Source: Verrucomicrobiia bacterium
GTDB taxonomy: Bacteria > Verrucomicrobiota > Verrucomicrobiia > Limisphaerales > JADLHS01
Assembly: GCA_026125285.1 (NCBI GenBank)
Contig: JAHCLO010000046.1
Span: 1 to 42,893, forward strand
DNA length: 42,893 nt
Reading direction: 5' to 3'
How positions within the stretch are numbered: the stretch's first letter is position 1; each line of letters starts with the position of its first letter. Of the stretch, positions 1 through 8,400 are shown in pieces. The translations under genes were made by a program, and so were the position numbers. The notes beneath the pieces are model-generated. The model was not told the DNA's origin. It saw only the letters and a list, made by a program, of their open reading frames with translations, and did no database searches.

Positions 1-15
1 CCTATGAACCTCGAT

Positions 16-88
16 GTAGCGGCGTCTCGGCAGAGCGCCGCCATTCCAACCCCAGCCAGTATGCGGCGCTCTGCCGAGCCGCCGCTAC
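16..88. repeat. 73-nt palindromic repeat element (GTAGCGGCG family)
   Basis: Two 26-nt arms (16-41 and 63-88) are inverted repeats with one mismatch, separated by a 21-nt loop. The outer end reads GTAGCGGCG. A relative with the same outer sequence and similar size lies at 39433-39507 inside a carB fragment, and a partial one at 42829-42857. The element sits upstream of hemN and could form a strong hairpin in RNA. No transposase is nearby, so it is best described as a non-autonomous palindromic repeat. Confidence 0.85.
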
Positions 89-200
89 GAGTCATGGCGC
101 CGATGCGCCTCCATGGAGGGAGGCCGAAGCTGCCCATGCACCGTCACCCGGAGCGCGGCGAACCATCTCCGCGCGAAGCTGGATTTCGATTTGCCGCCGA

Positions 201-1577
201 ATGAAGACGCTGAACGTTGATCTCGAACTGGTGCGCAAATACAACGTGGCCGGGCCGCGCTACACCAGCTACCCGCCGGCGACAAGATTCACGGACACGA
301 TTTCGTGGGAACAACTCGCGCTCAAGCTGCAGGAGAACAACCGCACCGCACGTGATCTCTCGGTTTATTTCCACATTCCCTTCTGTGAAACACTCTGCTG
401 GTTCTGCGGTTGCACCACGGTAATCACGCTCAATCACGACAAGGGCCGCGACTACATTGACTATCTGGGGCGCGAAGTGGCGCGGATGGCGGCGCAGTTG
501 AATCCGGCGCGCAAGGTTGTTCAACTTCACTTCGGCGGTGGTTCGCCCACGTTCCTGCGGCCTGACGAAATCCGTCGCCTCGGTGAGATCATCCATAAGC
601 ATTTCACGTTCGCGTCCGACATTGAAGCGAGCGTGGAGGTGGACCCGCGCCGGCTCACCCGCGAACACATGGTGGCGTTGCGCGAGATTGGGTTCAATCG
701 CGCCTCGATGGGCGTGCAGGATTTCAATCCCCAGGTGCAGCAGGCGATTCACCGCATCCAGCCGCGCGAGATGACGCAGCAGGCAATGGATTGGATGCGT
801 GAGTTGGGTTATGGCTCGATCAATCTTGATTTGATCTACGGCCTGCCGCACCAGACGCCGGCGTCATTCAACGAAACGCTCGATACCGTGCTGACGATGA
901 AGCCCGATCGGCTGGCGGTGTTCAGCTACGCGCACGTGCCGTGGATCAAACCGTCACAAAAAATCCTGGAGCAAAAAGTCCTGCCTACGCCGGAGTCGAA
1001 GCTGGAAGTGCTCAAGCTCGTCATCGAACGGCTCACCGCCGACGAGCAATACGTCTATATCGGCATGGACCATTTCGCGAAGCCGAACGACGAACTAGCC
1101 GTGGCGCAACGCCACAAGCAATTGCAGCGGAATTTCCAGGGCTATAGCACCCGGGCTGGCTCGGACATCTACGCGTTCGGCATGTCCGGCGTGTCGCAAG
1201 TCCCCGACGCCTACTGGCAGAATGAGAAGGAACTGCCGAAGTACCAGGCGGCGGTGGACGCCGGGCGCGTGCCGTTGCACAAGGCGTATTTCGTGACCCC
1301 GGAAGATAAAATCCGTCGGGAAACCATCATGCGCGTGATGTGCGATCTCTCGCTCGATTTTTCCTCAATGTCACAAAGGCTCGGGATCAAGTTCGAGCCA
1401 CATTTCGCCAGCGAACTGGCTTCGCTCGCCCCGTTCGAAGCCGACGGTCTCGTTCGCCGCACCGACACTGGTCTCGAAGTCACCGACGCGGGGCGGCTCT
1501 TCATCCGCAACATCGCCATGTGTTTCGACAACACGCTGGCGCCCGCCGGCGAACGGCGGCACTCGAAAACTATCTAA
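201..1577 (+). CDS. hemN: Oxygen-independent coproporphyrinogen III oxidase (radical SAM)
   Basis: This 458-residue protein matches the HemN family in length and motifs. The family converts coproporphyrinogen III to protoporphyrinogen IX without oxygen, using S-adenosylmethionine and a 4Fe-4S cluster in the cytoplasm. The radical-SAM cysteines are C62, C66 and C69, followed by C71, in the HemN-type context HIPFCETLCWFCGC. A glycine-rich SAM-binding stretch, GGGSPTFL, follows around residue 112. The N-terminus (YNVAGPRYTSYPPA) is the typical HemN start and supports the ATG at 201. The HemN-like N-terminal segment and the full set of cysteines favour true HemN over HemW. The next gene, holB, begins about 108 bases downstream on the same strand and is functionally unrelated. 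Confidence 0.95.
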   Translation: MKTLNVDLELVRKYNVAGPRYTSYPPATRFTDTISWEQLALKLQENNRTARDLSVYFHIPFCETLCWFCGCTTVITLNHDKGRDYIDYLGREVARMAAQLNPARKVVQLHFGGGSPTFLRPDEIRRLGEIIHKHFTFASDIEASVEVDPRRLTREHMVALREIGFNRASMGVQDFNPQVQQAIHRIQPREMTQQAMDWMRELGYGSINLDLIYGLPHQTPASFNETLDTVLTMKPDRLAVFSYAHVPWIKPSQKILEQKVLPTPESKLEVLKLVIERLTADEQYVYIGMDHFAKPNDELAVAQRHKQLQRNFQGYSTRAGSDIYAFGMSGVSQVPDAYWQNEKELPKYQAAVDAGRVPLHKAYFVTPEDKIRRETIMRVMCDLSLDFSSMSQRLGIKFEPHFASELASLAPFEADGLVRRTDTGLEVTDAGRLFIRNIAMCFDNTLAPAGERRHSKTI

Positions 1578-1684
1578 CCGGCGGGCGGGCCGGTCCTTCG
1601 GCCGGCACGGGCTTGGTCGGGCTGCAATATCGGACTGCAAAATCTATTGTCCGGCTGTTTGCGATTGGCGAGAATGGCGGGGCG

Positions 1685-2710
1685 ATGGCGTTCAATGATT
1701 TCCCAGACCAGGAGCAAGGCGTACAGTTGCTGCAACGCTCGTTGCAGCGTGGCCGGCTGGCGCATGCCTACCTCTTCACCGGACAGCAACTGGATGAATT
1801 GGAGGCGCTGGCCCGTACGCTGGCCAAGACGCTCAACTGCACCGCCCCGGGAACGGCGGGCGGGACGAGCATAGACTGCTGTGACCGGTGCTTGAGTTGC
1901 CGCAAGATCGAGAACGCCAATCACGCGGATGTCCATTGGGTGCGGCCGGAGTCGAAATCGCGCGTCATCGTCGTGGAACAGATGCGCGAGCTGATGCAGG
2001 AGATCAACCTCAAACCAGCGGAAGCGGAATTCAAAGTGGCGGTCATCGTCGCGGCGGATCGGTTGAACGTGCAAGCGGCGAACGCTTTTCTCAAGACGCT
2101 CGAAGAGCCGCCCGCAAAATCGGTGTTGATTTTGTTGAGCACCGAGCCGCAACGGTTGTTGGAAACGATTTTGTCGCGTTGTCTGCGGTTGAATTTCGCG
2201 GGCGAGGGCGTGCTGCGTTTTGATGCCGCACAGTTGGAATGGCTGGCGAAATTCAGTGAACTGGCCGGGACCGAACAGAAAAGTCTGCTGGGTCGCTACC
2301 GCTTGATGGATGTGTTACTCCAGCGATTGAACGGAATGAAGGCGGCGGTGGAGGAAACGCTGACCGCCCGCTCGCCCTTGGAGCGTTATGAGGACGTGGA
2401 GAAAGACTTGCGCGACAAGTGGGAGGATGAACTGAAGGCGGCCATCGAAGCGGAATACCGGCGGCAGCGGACGGACGCGTTGCTGGCAGTGCAGTGGTGG
2501 TTGCGGGATGTCTGGTTGCACACGCTGGCCGACGGACGGGAATTGCTGAACTTCCCCCAACTTACGGGAGCGGCCCAGGTGGCTGGCCGCATCAACGGCC
2601 GGCAGGCGCTGGAGAATCTGCGGGTCATGGAGCAGACCCAGCGATTGCTCCACACCAATGTACAGGAGGCCCTGGCCCTGGAGGTGGGTTTGCTGAAACT
2701 GCATCTCTAG
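1685..2710 (+). CDS. holB: DNA polymerase III, delta' subunit
   Basis: This 341-residue AAA+ clamp-loader subunit helps load the sliding clamp at replication forks. An N-terminal RAHAYLFTG segment is followed by a zinc-binding cysteine cluster (C52, C65/C66, C69, C72), then NAFLKTLEEPP and the SRC motif at residues 164-166, all classical for delta'/tau-type subunits. The P-loop is degenerate (TGQQLDELEA where GxxGxGKT would lie), as expected for a delta' that does not hydrolyse ATP. The frame stays open upstream to 1340, but that part overlaps the end of hemN and resembles nothing. The ATG at 1685 gives a family-like N-terminus and is preceded by a G-rich stretch. Its C-terminal part is only weakly conserved. 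Confidence 0.9.
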   Translation: MAFNDFPDQEQGVQLLQRSLQRGRLAHAYLFTGQQLDELEALARTLAKTLNCTAPGTAGGTSIDCCDRCLSCRKIENANHADVHWVRPESKSRVIVVEQMRELMQEINLKPAEAEFKVAVIVAADRLNVQAANAFLKTLEEPPAKSVLILLSTEPQRLLETILSRCLRLNFAGEGVLRFDAAQLEWLAKFSELAGTEQKSLLGRYRLMDVLLQRLNGMKAAVEETLTARSPLERYEDVEKDLRDKWEDELKAAIEAEYRRQRTDALLAVQWWLRDVWLHTLADGRELLNFPQLTGAAQVAGRINGRQALENLRVMEQTQRLLHTNVQEALALEVGLLKLHL

Positions 2711-2736
2711 CAGCCCTCACACCGAACGAAACCCTG

Positions 2737-4062
2737 ATGGATTCGGACCGTCAAGCTACCGGACAAACGGCGCCGCGGCTTCCGCCGTGGGTCTTTTCGG
2801 CCATTATGGGGGCATTTCTGGGTGTGGCCCTGCTGAAATTCTGCAACCCGCCGATCATGGAGAAGTTGGTCGAGCCACCGGGCGAGTTGGCGGAATGGAT
2901 GTTGAGCGCATGGCCAATTCAGGTTGGTTATTGGCTGCTGGCGTTGGTGGTCGTTGTCGGGTTGTTCAGTGTGCAGTTCCGGACGAGCGTTCCGAAATGG
3001 TTGCTGGCGCTGCCCCTGCTGTGGCTTGGCTGGCAACTGCTTTCCGCAACTCAGAGTGTGGAGCCTGAGTTGACAAGGCCGACGCTGAAACACTTTGCGG
3101 CGTGCGTGGTTTGCTTCTACTTGGGCGCATTCTGTTTGAGTCGCGATACCTCGGGCCGTGCTCTTTGGGCTGGCATCCTGGCGGCGCTGGGCATCGTCTT
3201 CTTGGTGGGCCTCGAACAACATTTCGGCGGGTTGGAGGAGACGCGGCGTTATTTTTACACTTACCTGTATCCTCGGATGGAAACCGTGTCGCCAGACTAT
3301 TTGAAAAAGATTTCGAGCGACCGCATCTTCTCAACGCTTTTCTATCCCAACGCCCTGGCCGGGGCCATTCTGCTTTTGCTGCCGCCAGCCTTGGTGATGG
3401 TGTGGCGGTACTTCGGACGATTGACGGTTGCTTCGCGGATTCTGCTGGCGAGTCTGTACGGCGGGGCTGCCATGGGGTGTTTGTATTGGTCCGGCTCCAA
3501 GGGCGGCTGGCTGCTGGCATTGACTCTGGTGTTGGTCGTTTTACTGCACCTGCGCTGGTCGAATCGCGCCAAATGGCTGCTGGTGGGCACGGTGTGTGTG
3601 TTGGGCATGGCCGGCTTCTTGATTCGCTACGCGGCGTTCTTTGAGCGCGGCGCAACCAGTGTCGGCGCCCGGTTTGATTACTGGCGCGCCGCCGGGCAAA
3701 CCGCCGCAACTCGCCCGCTATTCGGCACCGGGCCGGGCACCTTCTCCATCGCCTATCAGGCCGTCAAGAAACCCGAGTCCGAGATGGCCCGATTGGCGCA
3801 TAACGACTACTTGCAGCAAGTCTCGGATTCCGGGGTGCTGGGCGGTGTGATTTACTCGGGCTTTGTGGTCTGCCTGTTGTGGTGGGGATACGCCCGGCCG
3901 CAGGGCCAGATGGGAGTTCTGAGATTTGCCGTTTGGCTGGGGTTGCTGGGATGGGCATTGCAGGGCTTGCTGGAATTCGGCCTTTATATCCCGGCGTTGT
4001 CCTGGTCGGCATTTGCGCTGGCAGGGTGGCTTCTCGGCACTCGACCGGTAGGGGCTGTCTAA
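2737..4062 (+). CDS. O-antigen ligase/polymerase-like membrane protein (Wzy_C family)
   Basis: This is a 441-residue polytopic inner-membrane protein with roughly ten to eleven hydrophobic segments. Around residues 330-370 is the conserved periplasmic loop of the O-antigen ligase/polymerase family: GTGPGTF, then AHNDYLQQVSDSGVLGG. The family transfers or polymerises lipid-linked glycans at the outer face of the inner membrane. The sequence cannot decide between WaaL-type ligase and Wzy-type polymerase. The frame is open upstream into holB, but ATG 2737 lies just after the holB stop and gives a short cytoplasmic N-terminus before the first membrane segment. There is no clear ribosome-binding site. 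No other glycan-assembly genes are visible, so it may act with enzymes encoded elsewhere. Confidence 0.85.
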   Translation: MDSDRQATGQTAPRLPPWVFSAIMGAFLGVALLKFCNPPIMEKLVEPPGELAEWMLSAWPIQVGYWLLALVVVVGLFSVQFRTSVPKWLLALPLLWLGWQLLSATQSVEPELTRPTLKHFAACVVCFYLGAFCLSRDTSGRALWAGILAALGIVFLVGLEQHFGGLEETRRYFYTYLYPRMETVSPDYLKKISSDRIFSTLFYPNALAGAILLLLPPALVMVWRYFGRLTVASRILLASLYGGAAMGCLYWSGSKGGWLLALTLVLVVLLHLRWSNRAKWLLVGTVCVLGMAGFLIRYAAFFERGATSVGARFDYWRAAGQTAATRPLFGTGPGTFSIAYQAVKKPESEMARLAHNDYLQQVSDSGVLGGVIYSGFVVCLLWWGYARPQGQMGVLRFAVWLGLLGWALQGLLEFGLYIPALSWSAFALAGWLLGTRPVGAV

Positions 4063-4383
4063 GCTCTTTAGCGACGCTGCGGCAACGATGATCCGGTTCT
4101 TTGGCGACACCCGCAATGCAACCCTTCGTTGCGGCTGTGATGGGCGCCCCGCAACGCTGCTCCAACGGTTCACGCGGCTTGCCAAACGAGGAGGTCGTGG
4201 CGTTCCAGTCTATGTGGGAAGTGCGCCTCGACAAAGTGGGGCGGCACCATCACGAAAAGGAGTAAGGACTCTGACCGAAGCCTGCCAGAATTGCGCCTCC
4301 GCCACGACGGTCTGGATTTCAATCTTTGCCCTTGCGCCACCGGCCAGTCGTCCGATGATGTGGTCGAACGAGGAAAGGGTTGC
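4063..4383. other. Intergenic region without recognised gene
   Basis: About 320 bases separate the O-antigen ligase-like gene from the RCC1/HEAT gene. Short open frames occur on both strands but none has a recognisable product, a good start or family features. The only clear signal is AGGAAAGG at 4371-4378, a good ribosome-binding site for the downstream ATG at 4384. A promoter for the downstream gene is expected here but I cannot place it. Confidence 0.5.
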
Positions 4384-7050
4384 ATGAATGCAGAACCAAT
4401 TCAGTCGGCGATGACATTTTGGAGAGTGGCTTCACTGTTGTTCTGCTTTTTCATTCAGCCAGCGCTTTGCGCCGATTTACCGGATGGCAAGGTCGTGTGG
4501 TGGGGACGGGGTGGACTTCTGAGCCGAGGTTTTTCCTTTGAAACCAATGGTGTCGTTATTCGTGACCACCGCATCGTTGACAACGCGGTCGCGGTGGCGG
4601 CGGGTGGTGACAAGGCTTTCGTGCTCGCTAAGGGCAGGGTCATCGGATTGGGGACAGCCAGCGCACCTCCTGCGGGGACCAATGCCGTTTCGATCACGAC
4701 GGACGGCATTTACAGTTGGGTGTTTCGAGGCGACGGCACAGTGGTTGGCGGTGACATTCCTGAGCACGGCGCTAATTTGATTGCCGATTTGAGCAACGTA
4801 ACCGCGATCATCCGGGGAGGCGATAGAGTCCACCGTGAGAGTTACCTGCTCTTGAAGAAGAGCGGCCTCGTGCTGGCCTTGAACCTAGGCGCTTCTGGAC
4901 CGACGACCGCGCTTCCGTTTGGCTTGGTGACAGTTCAAGGGAGGATTCTGAGCAATGCCGTGGCTTTGACCTCGATGCGCGGCTCTCCCCTCGTGCTCAA
5001 GAATGACGGCACCGTGGTTTATTTGACCGCTCGGGATCCCGGATGGCATGCGTCATACGCCGTCATCTCGGTGGACACGATTGAAGATGTCGTGCCGACG
5101 ACCGACATGGTGCCGGCGGTTCATTACAAAGTGGCCCGGGAATTGATGGTCGGAGACCAAGTCGTGAGCAATGTCGTGGCCATAGCCGGCGGGCCACAGC
5201 ATTGCCTGCTGCTCCGGAATGACGGCAGGGTTGAGGCCTTTGGGAGTGATCTCTCACCGCAATCCAACGTGCCCGCCGATCTGGACAGCGTCATCGCGAT
5301 TGCAGTGGGGGAGGCCCACAGTCTGGCGCTCAAGCGCGACGGGACCGTCGTGGCTTGGGGAAACAATGACGCTGGCCAGACTTCGGTCCCAACCGGGTTG
5401 AGCAATGTTGTGGCCATCGCCGCCGGCAACAAATTCAGCCTGGCGATCACCACCGGCAAACTGCCGCCCAGTGTGTTTGTCCCGCCTCGCGGTCCGCTGG
5501 AGATCATGGCGGCCAAGGCAGACCTGGTCTGCAAAGCCCAGGTGCTTGCCAACGAACCAGTCACCAATACGAACCTGTTTCGGTGGGGCGTCTTTGAAAC
5601 GAAGCTCAGGGTAATCTCAGTTCTGAAAGGAGACATTCCAACTGATGAAATCGTTCTCAAACACTATGGAGAGCTGGCCAGATCGGCTCGTGCAGTGGGA
5701 AGATTTCTCGAAGCCGATCCGGGAGGAATCATTGCCAGCGGCTTCGCGACTGGACCGCGTTACAAGCTGGAGACAGGACGTTCTTACCTGATCTTTGCCA
5801 CAAAGGCCGACAATGGGGGCCGGGATCCCTTCCTGCGCAGCGCGGCGAATCATCCCAATGAGTTCATTCCCGTCGAAACTGCTGGACGATCCGAAGCCAT
5901 CACCGGCACTTCGGACGCACGACCGATTGAGGGCCTTTCCGTAAAGGAAGCTCACTGGTCTGAGTTGAATCTGCTGCTCAACGATACGAATCACACCAAC
6001 CAGCTTTATGCGATTCAACGCTTGAGCAGCATGGCGGCGATCTGCGGCGAGACTTGGGAAAACAGCCGCGATTTCGCACGCGAGGACGTGATGAACGCCG
6101 CGAGGCCGCTCCTGGCGAACGTCAATGACCAGGTGGCCATCGCCGCGATCGGCTGTTTCAAGGTTGCTCCGGAATGTGCGACTCAACTCGTTGCCCACGC
6201 GGAGGCGTTGATTGAGACCGCGAACAGCGCAGGTTCGGCCTCGCGGCGAGCGGCTGCTATCGCAGTGTTGTCTAGCCCCCGACTGCCCGCGGTGCAAGGC
6301 GAGTTGCGCCGTTGGATTCGCGATCCGGCTGAGGAGGTGCGGGCGGCATCCGCGCGCCTGTTGCTGGATTATCCCGGTGATTTCTCGGTGGAGGTCCTGC
6401 GTGAACTGGCGGCGGACGATTCCGCACAAGTTCGGGCCACGGTTGCTGCCGTAATCGGCGATGGCAGGCTGGAGCGCCTGCTGCCCGTGTTGGCCAGCCT
6501 CTTTGCCGATGCCGCGGGACAGGTGCATACCAACGCGGGCAATGCGTTGCTTAGATTCAGTGCCGATCAGGTCGCGGACATTCTCAAGGCAAACCTCGAC
6601 ACCCCCAGATTCCACGTTGCGTTCGTCGCCAAGCTGGCCGAAACAGATGTCGCGCCCTGGCTGGACGAATTGACCGCGATTCTGGATGCGAGGCTCAAGG
6701 AGATCGTGCCAACGTCCCGACTTCCTTCACGGGATGCTGCCCGGTTGCTCGACCAATCAGGGAGCAGGATCCTGGTGGGGGCGTATGTGGAATGTTGGGA
6801 AGCCATTCGACGTTACCTGGCTGGGTTGCCGCCCGGGAGGATCGCAAGCAAGGACATGGCCGGCTACCTTGACCTGCTCGAACGGACTTCGCGCGGTTCC
6901 CGGCGTGGTACGTGCGGCCTCTACGAACTTTATCGGTTGAAGCACTTGGGAAAACGAGCGAGTGCCATCCGCCGTACCTACCCGAACGAGAAGTGGTGGT
7001 TCGACCAATTCGACCGCGAGCATCCCGATTTGAAACGGAAAGCCCGGTAG
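4384..7050 (+). CDS. Secreted RCC1-like beta-propeller / HEAT-repeat protein
   Basis: This 888-residue protein has a signal peptide (residues about 10-30, ending ALCAD), so it is exported. Residues about 34-390 contain degenerate RCC1-type repeats, for example IAVGEAHSLALKRDGTVVAWG, predicted to form a beta-propeller. A middle part (about 395-520, beginning PRGPLEIMAAKADLVCKAQV) is not recognised. Residues about 520-730 are helical HEAT-like repeats (ASARLLLDYPGDFSVEVLRELAADD), and the C-terminus is helical. Start choice: AGGAAAGG at 4371-4378 is well spaced for ATG 4384; ATG 4411 is the alternative. It converges on tyrS, with the two stops three bases apart. RCC1-like secreted proteins are common in Verrucomicrobiota; a binding or scaffolding role is only a guess. 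Confidence 0.82.
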   Translation: MNAEPIQSAMTFWRVASLLFCFFIQPALCADLPDGKVVWWGRGGLLSRGFSFETNGVVIRDHRIVDNAVAVAAGGDKAFVLAKGRVIGLGTASAPPAGTNAVSITTDGIYSWVFRGDGTVVGGDIPEHGANLIADLSNVTAIIRGGDRVHRESYLLLKKSGLVLALNLGASGPTTALPFGLVTVQGRILSNAVALTSMRGSPLVLKNDGTVVYLTARDPGWHASYAVISVDTIEDVVPTTDMVPAVHYKVARELMVGDQVVSNVVAIAGGPQHCLLLRNDGRVEAFGSDLSPQSNVPADLDSVIAIAVGEAHSLALKRDGTVVAWGNNDAGQTSVPTGLSNVVAIAAGNKFSLAITTGKLPPSVFVPPRGPLEIMAAKADLVCKAQVLANEPVTNTNLFRWGVFETKLRVISVLKGDIPTDEIVLKHYGELARSARAVGRFLEADPGGIIASGFATGPRYKLETGRSYLIFATKADNGGRDPFLRSAANHPNEFIPVETAGRSEAITGTSDARPIEGLSVKEAHWSELNLLLNDTNHTNQLYAIQRLSSMAAICGETWENSRDFAREDVMNAARPLLANVNDQVAIAAIGCFKVAPECATQLVAHAEALIETANSAGSASRRAAAIAVLSSPRLPAVQGELRRWIRDPAEEVRAASARLLLDYPGDFSVEVLRELAADDSAQVRATVAAVIGDGRLERLLPVLASLFADAAGQVHTNAGNALLRFSADQVADILKANLDTPRFHVAFVAKLAETDVAPWLDELTAILDARLKEIVPTSRLPSRDAARLLDQSGSRILVGAYVECWEAIRRYLAGLPPGRIASKDMAGYLDLLERTSRGSRRGTCGLYELYRLKHLGKRASAIRRTYPNEKWWFDQFDREHPDLKRKAR

Positions 7051-7053
7051 TCC

Positions 7054-8331
7054 TTATACCGCCTTGATCACGGTGTAATTCTTCTTCCCCTTCCGCAGCA
7101 GGACGTGTTTGCCAAACAGCAGATCGTTCGCAGTCACCGCGCGGGCGACGTTGGCTTCGCGGACGTTGTTCACGTTGATGCCGCCGCCTTCGATGTCTTT
7201 TCGCGCCTGGCCCTTGGAGGAGCACAGCCCCGCGTGAACGAGCAATTCCACCAACGGCGTGCCGAGGCCGTCCAATCTGGATTTCTCGATTTCCTTCGTG
7301 GGCACTTCCCCAACAATTTCGTTGAAGGTGCTTTCGGAGATGCCATCGAGCTTCCCGCCAAAAAGTATTTCGCTGGCGCGCATGGCTTCCTGCGTCGCGT
7401 TTTCGCCGTGGATCAAGTCCGTGACGGATTTCGCCAGGGCCTTGTGCGCTTCACGCGCGCCGGGATTCGCGGTGTGTTTCGCTTCAAGCGCCATGATATC
7501 TTCGCGGGAGAAAAAGGTGAAGAACTTGAGGTAGCGAATCACATCGCGGTCGTCCGTGTTGATCCAGAACTGGTAAAAGCGATAGACACTCGTCCGCTTG
7601 GGATCGAGCCAGATGGCGCCCGCCGCGGTCTTCCCGAACTTCGAACCATCCGTGTTCGTGATGAGCGGGAGCGTGAGGCCATAAACCGTCCGGCCCAGTT
7701 TTTTGCGCGTGAGTTCAATGCCGGCGGTGATGTTGCCCCATTGATCGCTGCCGCCAATCTGGAGTTCGCAATTGTGATCGCGACTCAGGACGTAATAATC
7801 AAACGCTTGGAGGAGCATGTAACTGAATTCGGTGTAACTGATGCCGACCTCGCGATCTTCCATGCGTGCGCGAACGCTTTCCTTGGCGACCATCTGATTG
7901 ACGGAAAAATGTTTCCCAATCTCGCGCAGAAAATCGAGAAACGAAACGCCCGCGGTCCAGGACATATTGTCGAGCAGGCGGGCGGGATTCAGTTTCGTGT
8001 CGAAGTCGAGCAGTTTGGCCAACTGCAATTTCACGCTGGCGATGTTGTGATCGAGCACATCCTTGGTGAGCAACTGGCGCTCGGCGGTCTTGCCGCTGGG
8101 ATCGCCGATGGAACCGGTTGCCCCGCCAGCCAAGGCGATGGGATGATGACCGAGCAATTGAAACCGCCGCAGTCCCAGCAGGGGGACGAGATTGCCGACG
8201 TGCAAACTCTCGGCGGTGGGATCAAAGCCGCAATAAAGGGTGATCGGGCTGGCAGTGCGTTTGGCCAACTCCACGCGATCCGTGCAATCGGCAACTAACC
8301 CGCGCCCGTCCATTTCTTCCAGAATGTTCAC
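7054..8331 (-). CDS. tyrS: Tyrosyl-tRNA synthetase
   Basis: This class I aminoacyl-tRNA synthetase charges tRNA-Tyr in the cytoplasm. With a GTG start at 8331 it has 425 residues, close to the E. coli enzyme, and begins NILEEMDGRGL. The HIGH-type motif is HVGN at residues 44-47 and the KMSKS-type motif is KFGKT at 231-235. The tyrosine-binding region includes YCGFDP near residue 33 and QIGGSDQWGN near 191. The C-terminal S4-like RNA-binding domain covers about residues 355-425. An upstream TTG at 8373 would add 14 residues with no family support. No strong ribosome-binding site precedes GTG 8331, so the start is decided by homology. The HAF-protein gene ends 69 bases upstream on the same strand. 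Confidence 0.95.
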   Translation of the reverse strand: MNILEEMDGRGLVADCTDRVELAKRTASPITLYCGFDPTAESLHVGNLVPLLGLRRFQLLGHHPIALAGGATGSIGDPSGKTAERQLLTKDVLDHNIASVKLQLAKLLDFDTKLNPARLLDNMSWTAGVSFLDFLREIGKHFSVNQMVAKESVRARMEDREVGISYTEFSYMLLQAFDYYVLSRDHNCELQIGGSDQWGNITAGIELTRKKLGRTVYGLTLPLITNTDGSKFGKTAAGAIWLDPKRTSVYRFYQFWINTDDRDVIRYLKFFTFFSREDIMALEAKHTANPGAREAHKALAKSVTDLIHGENATQEAMRASEILFGGKLDGISESTFNEIVGEVPTKEIEKSRLDGLGTPLVELLVHAGLCSSKGQARKDIEGGGINVNNVREANVARAVTANDLLFGKHVLLRKGKKNYTVIKAV

Positions 8332-8400
8332 GGGCGCAAGGTAAATAGCTGCGGGGCGATAGCCAATAGCCAAGTGACCAGGCCAATTGAGGTTTGCCAG

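Noticed and set aside
1340..1684. Upstream extension of the holB frame
   Set aside because: Overlaps the end of hemN in another frame and its residues do not resemble any delta' N-terminus; ATG 1685 is preferred.
4088..4387. Small plus-strand frame before the RCC1/HEAT gene
   Set aside because: No ribosome-binding site, no recognisable protein pattern and overlap with the better start at 4384.
7105..8298. Plus-strand open frame of about 400 codons opposite tyrS
   Set aside because: Antisense of a clear tyrosyl-tRNA synthetase; no start signal or domain.
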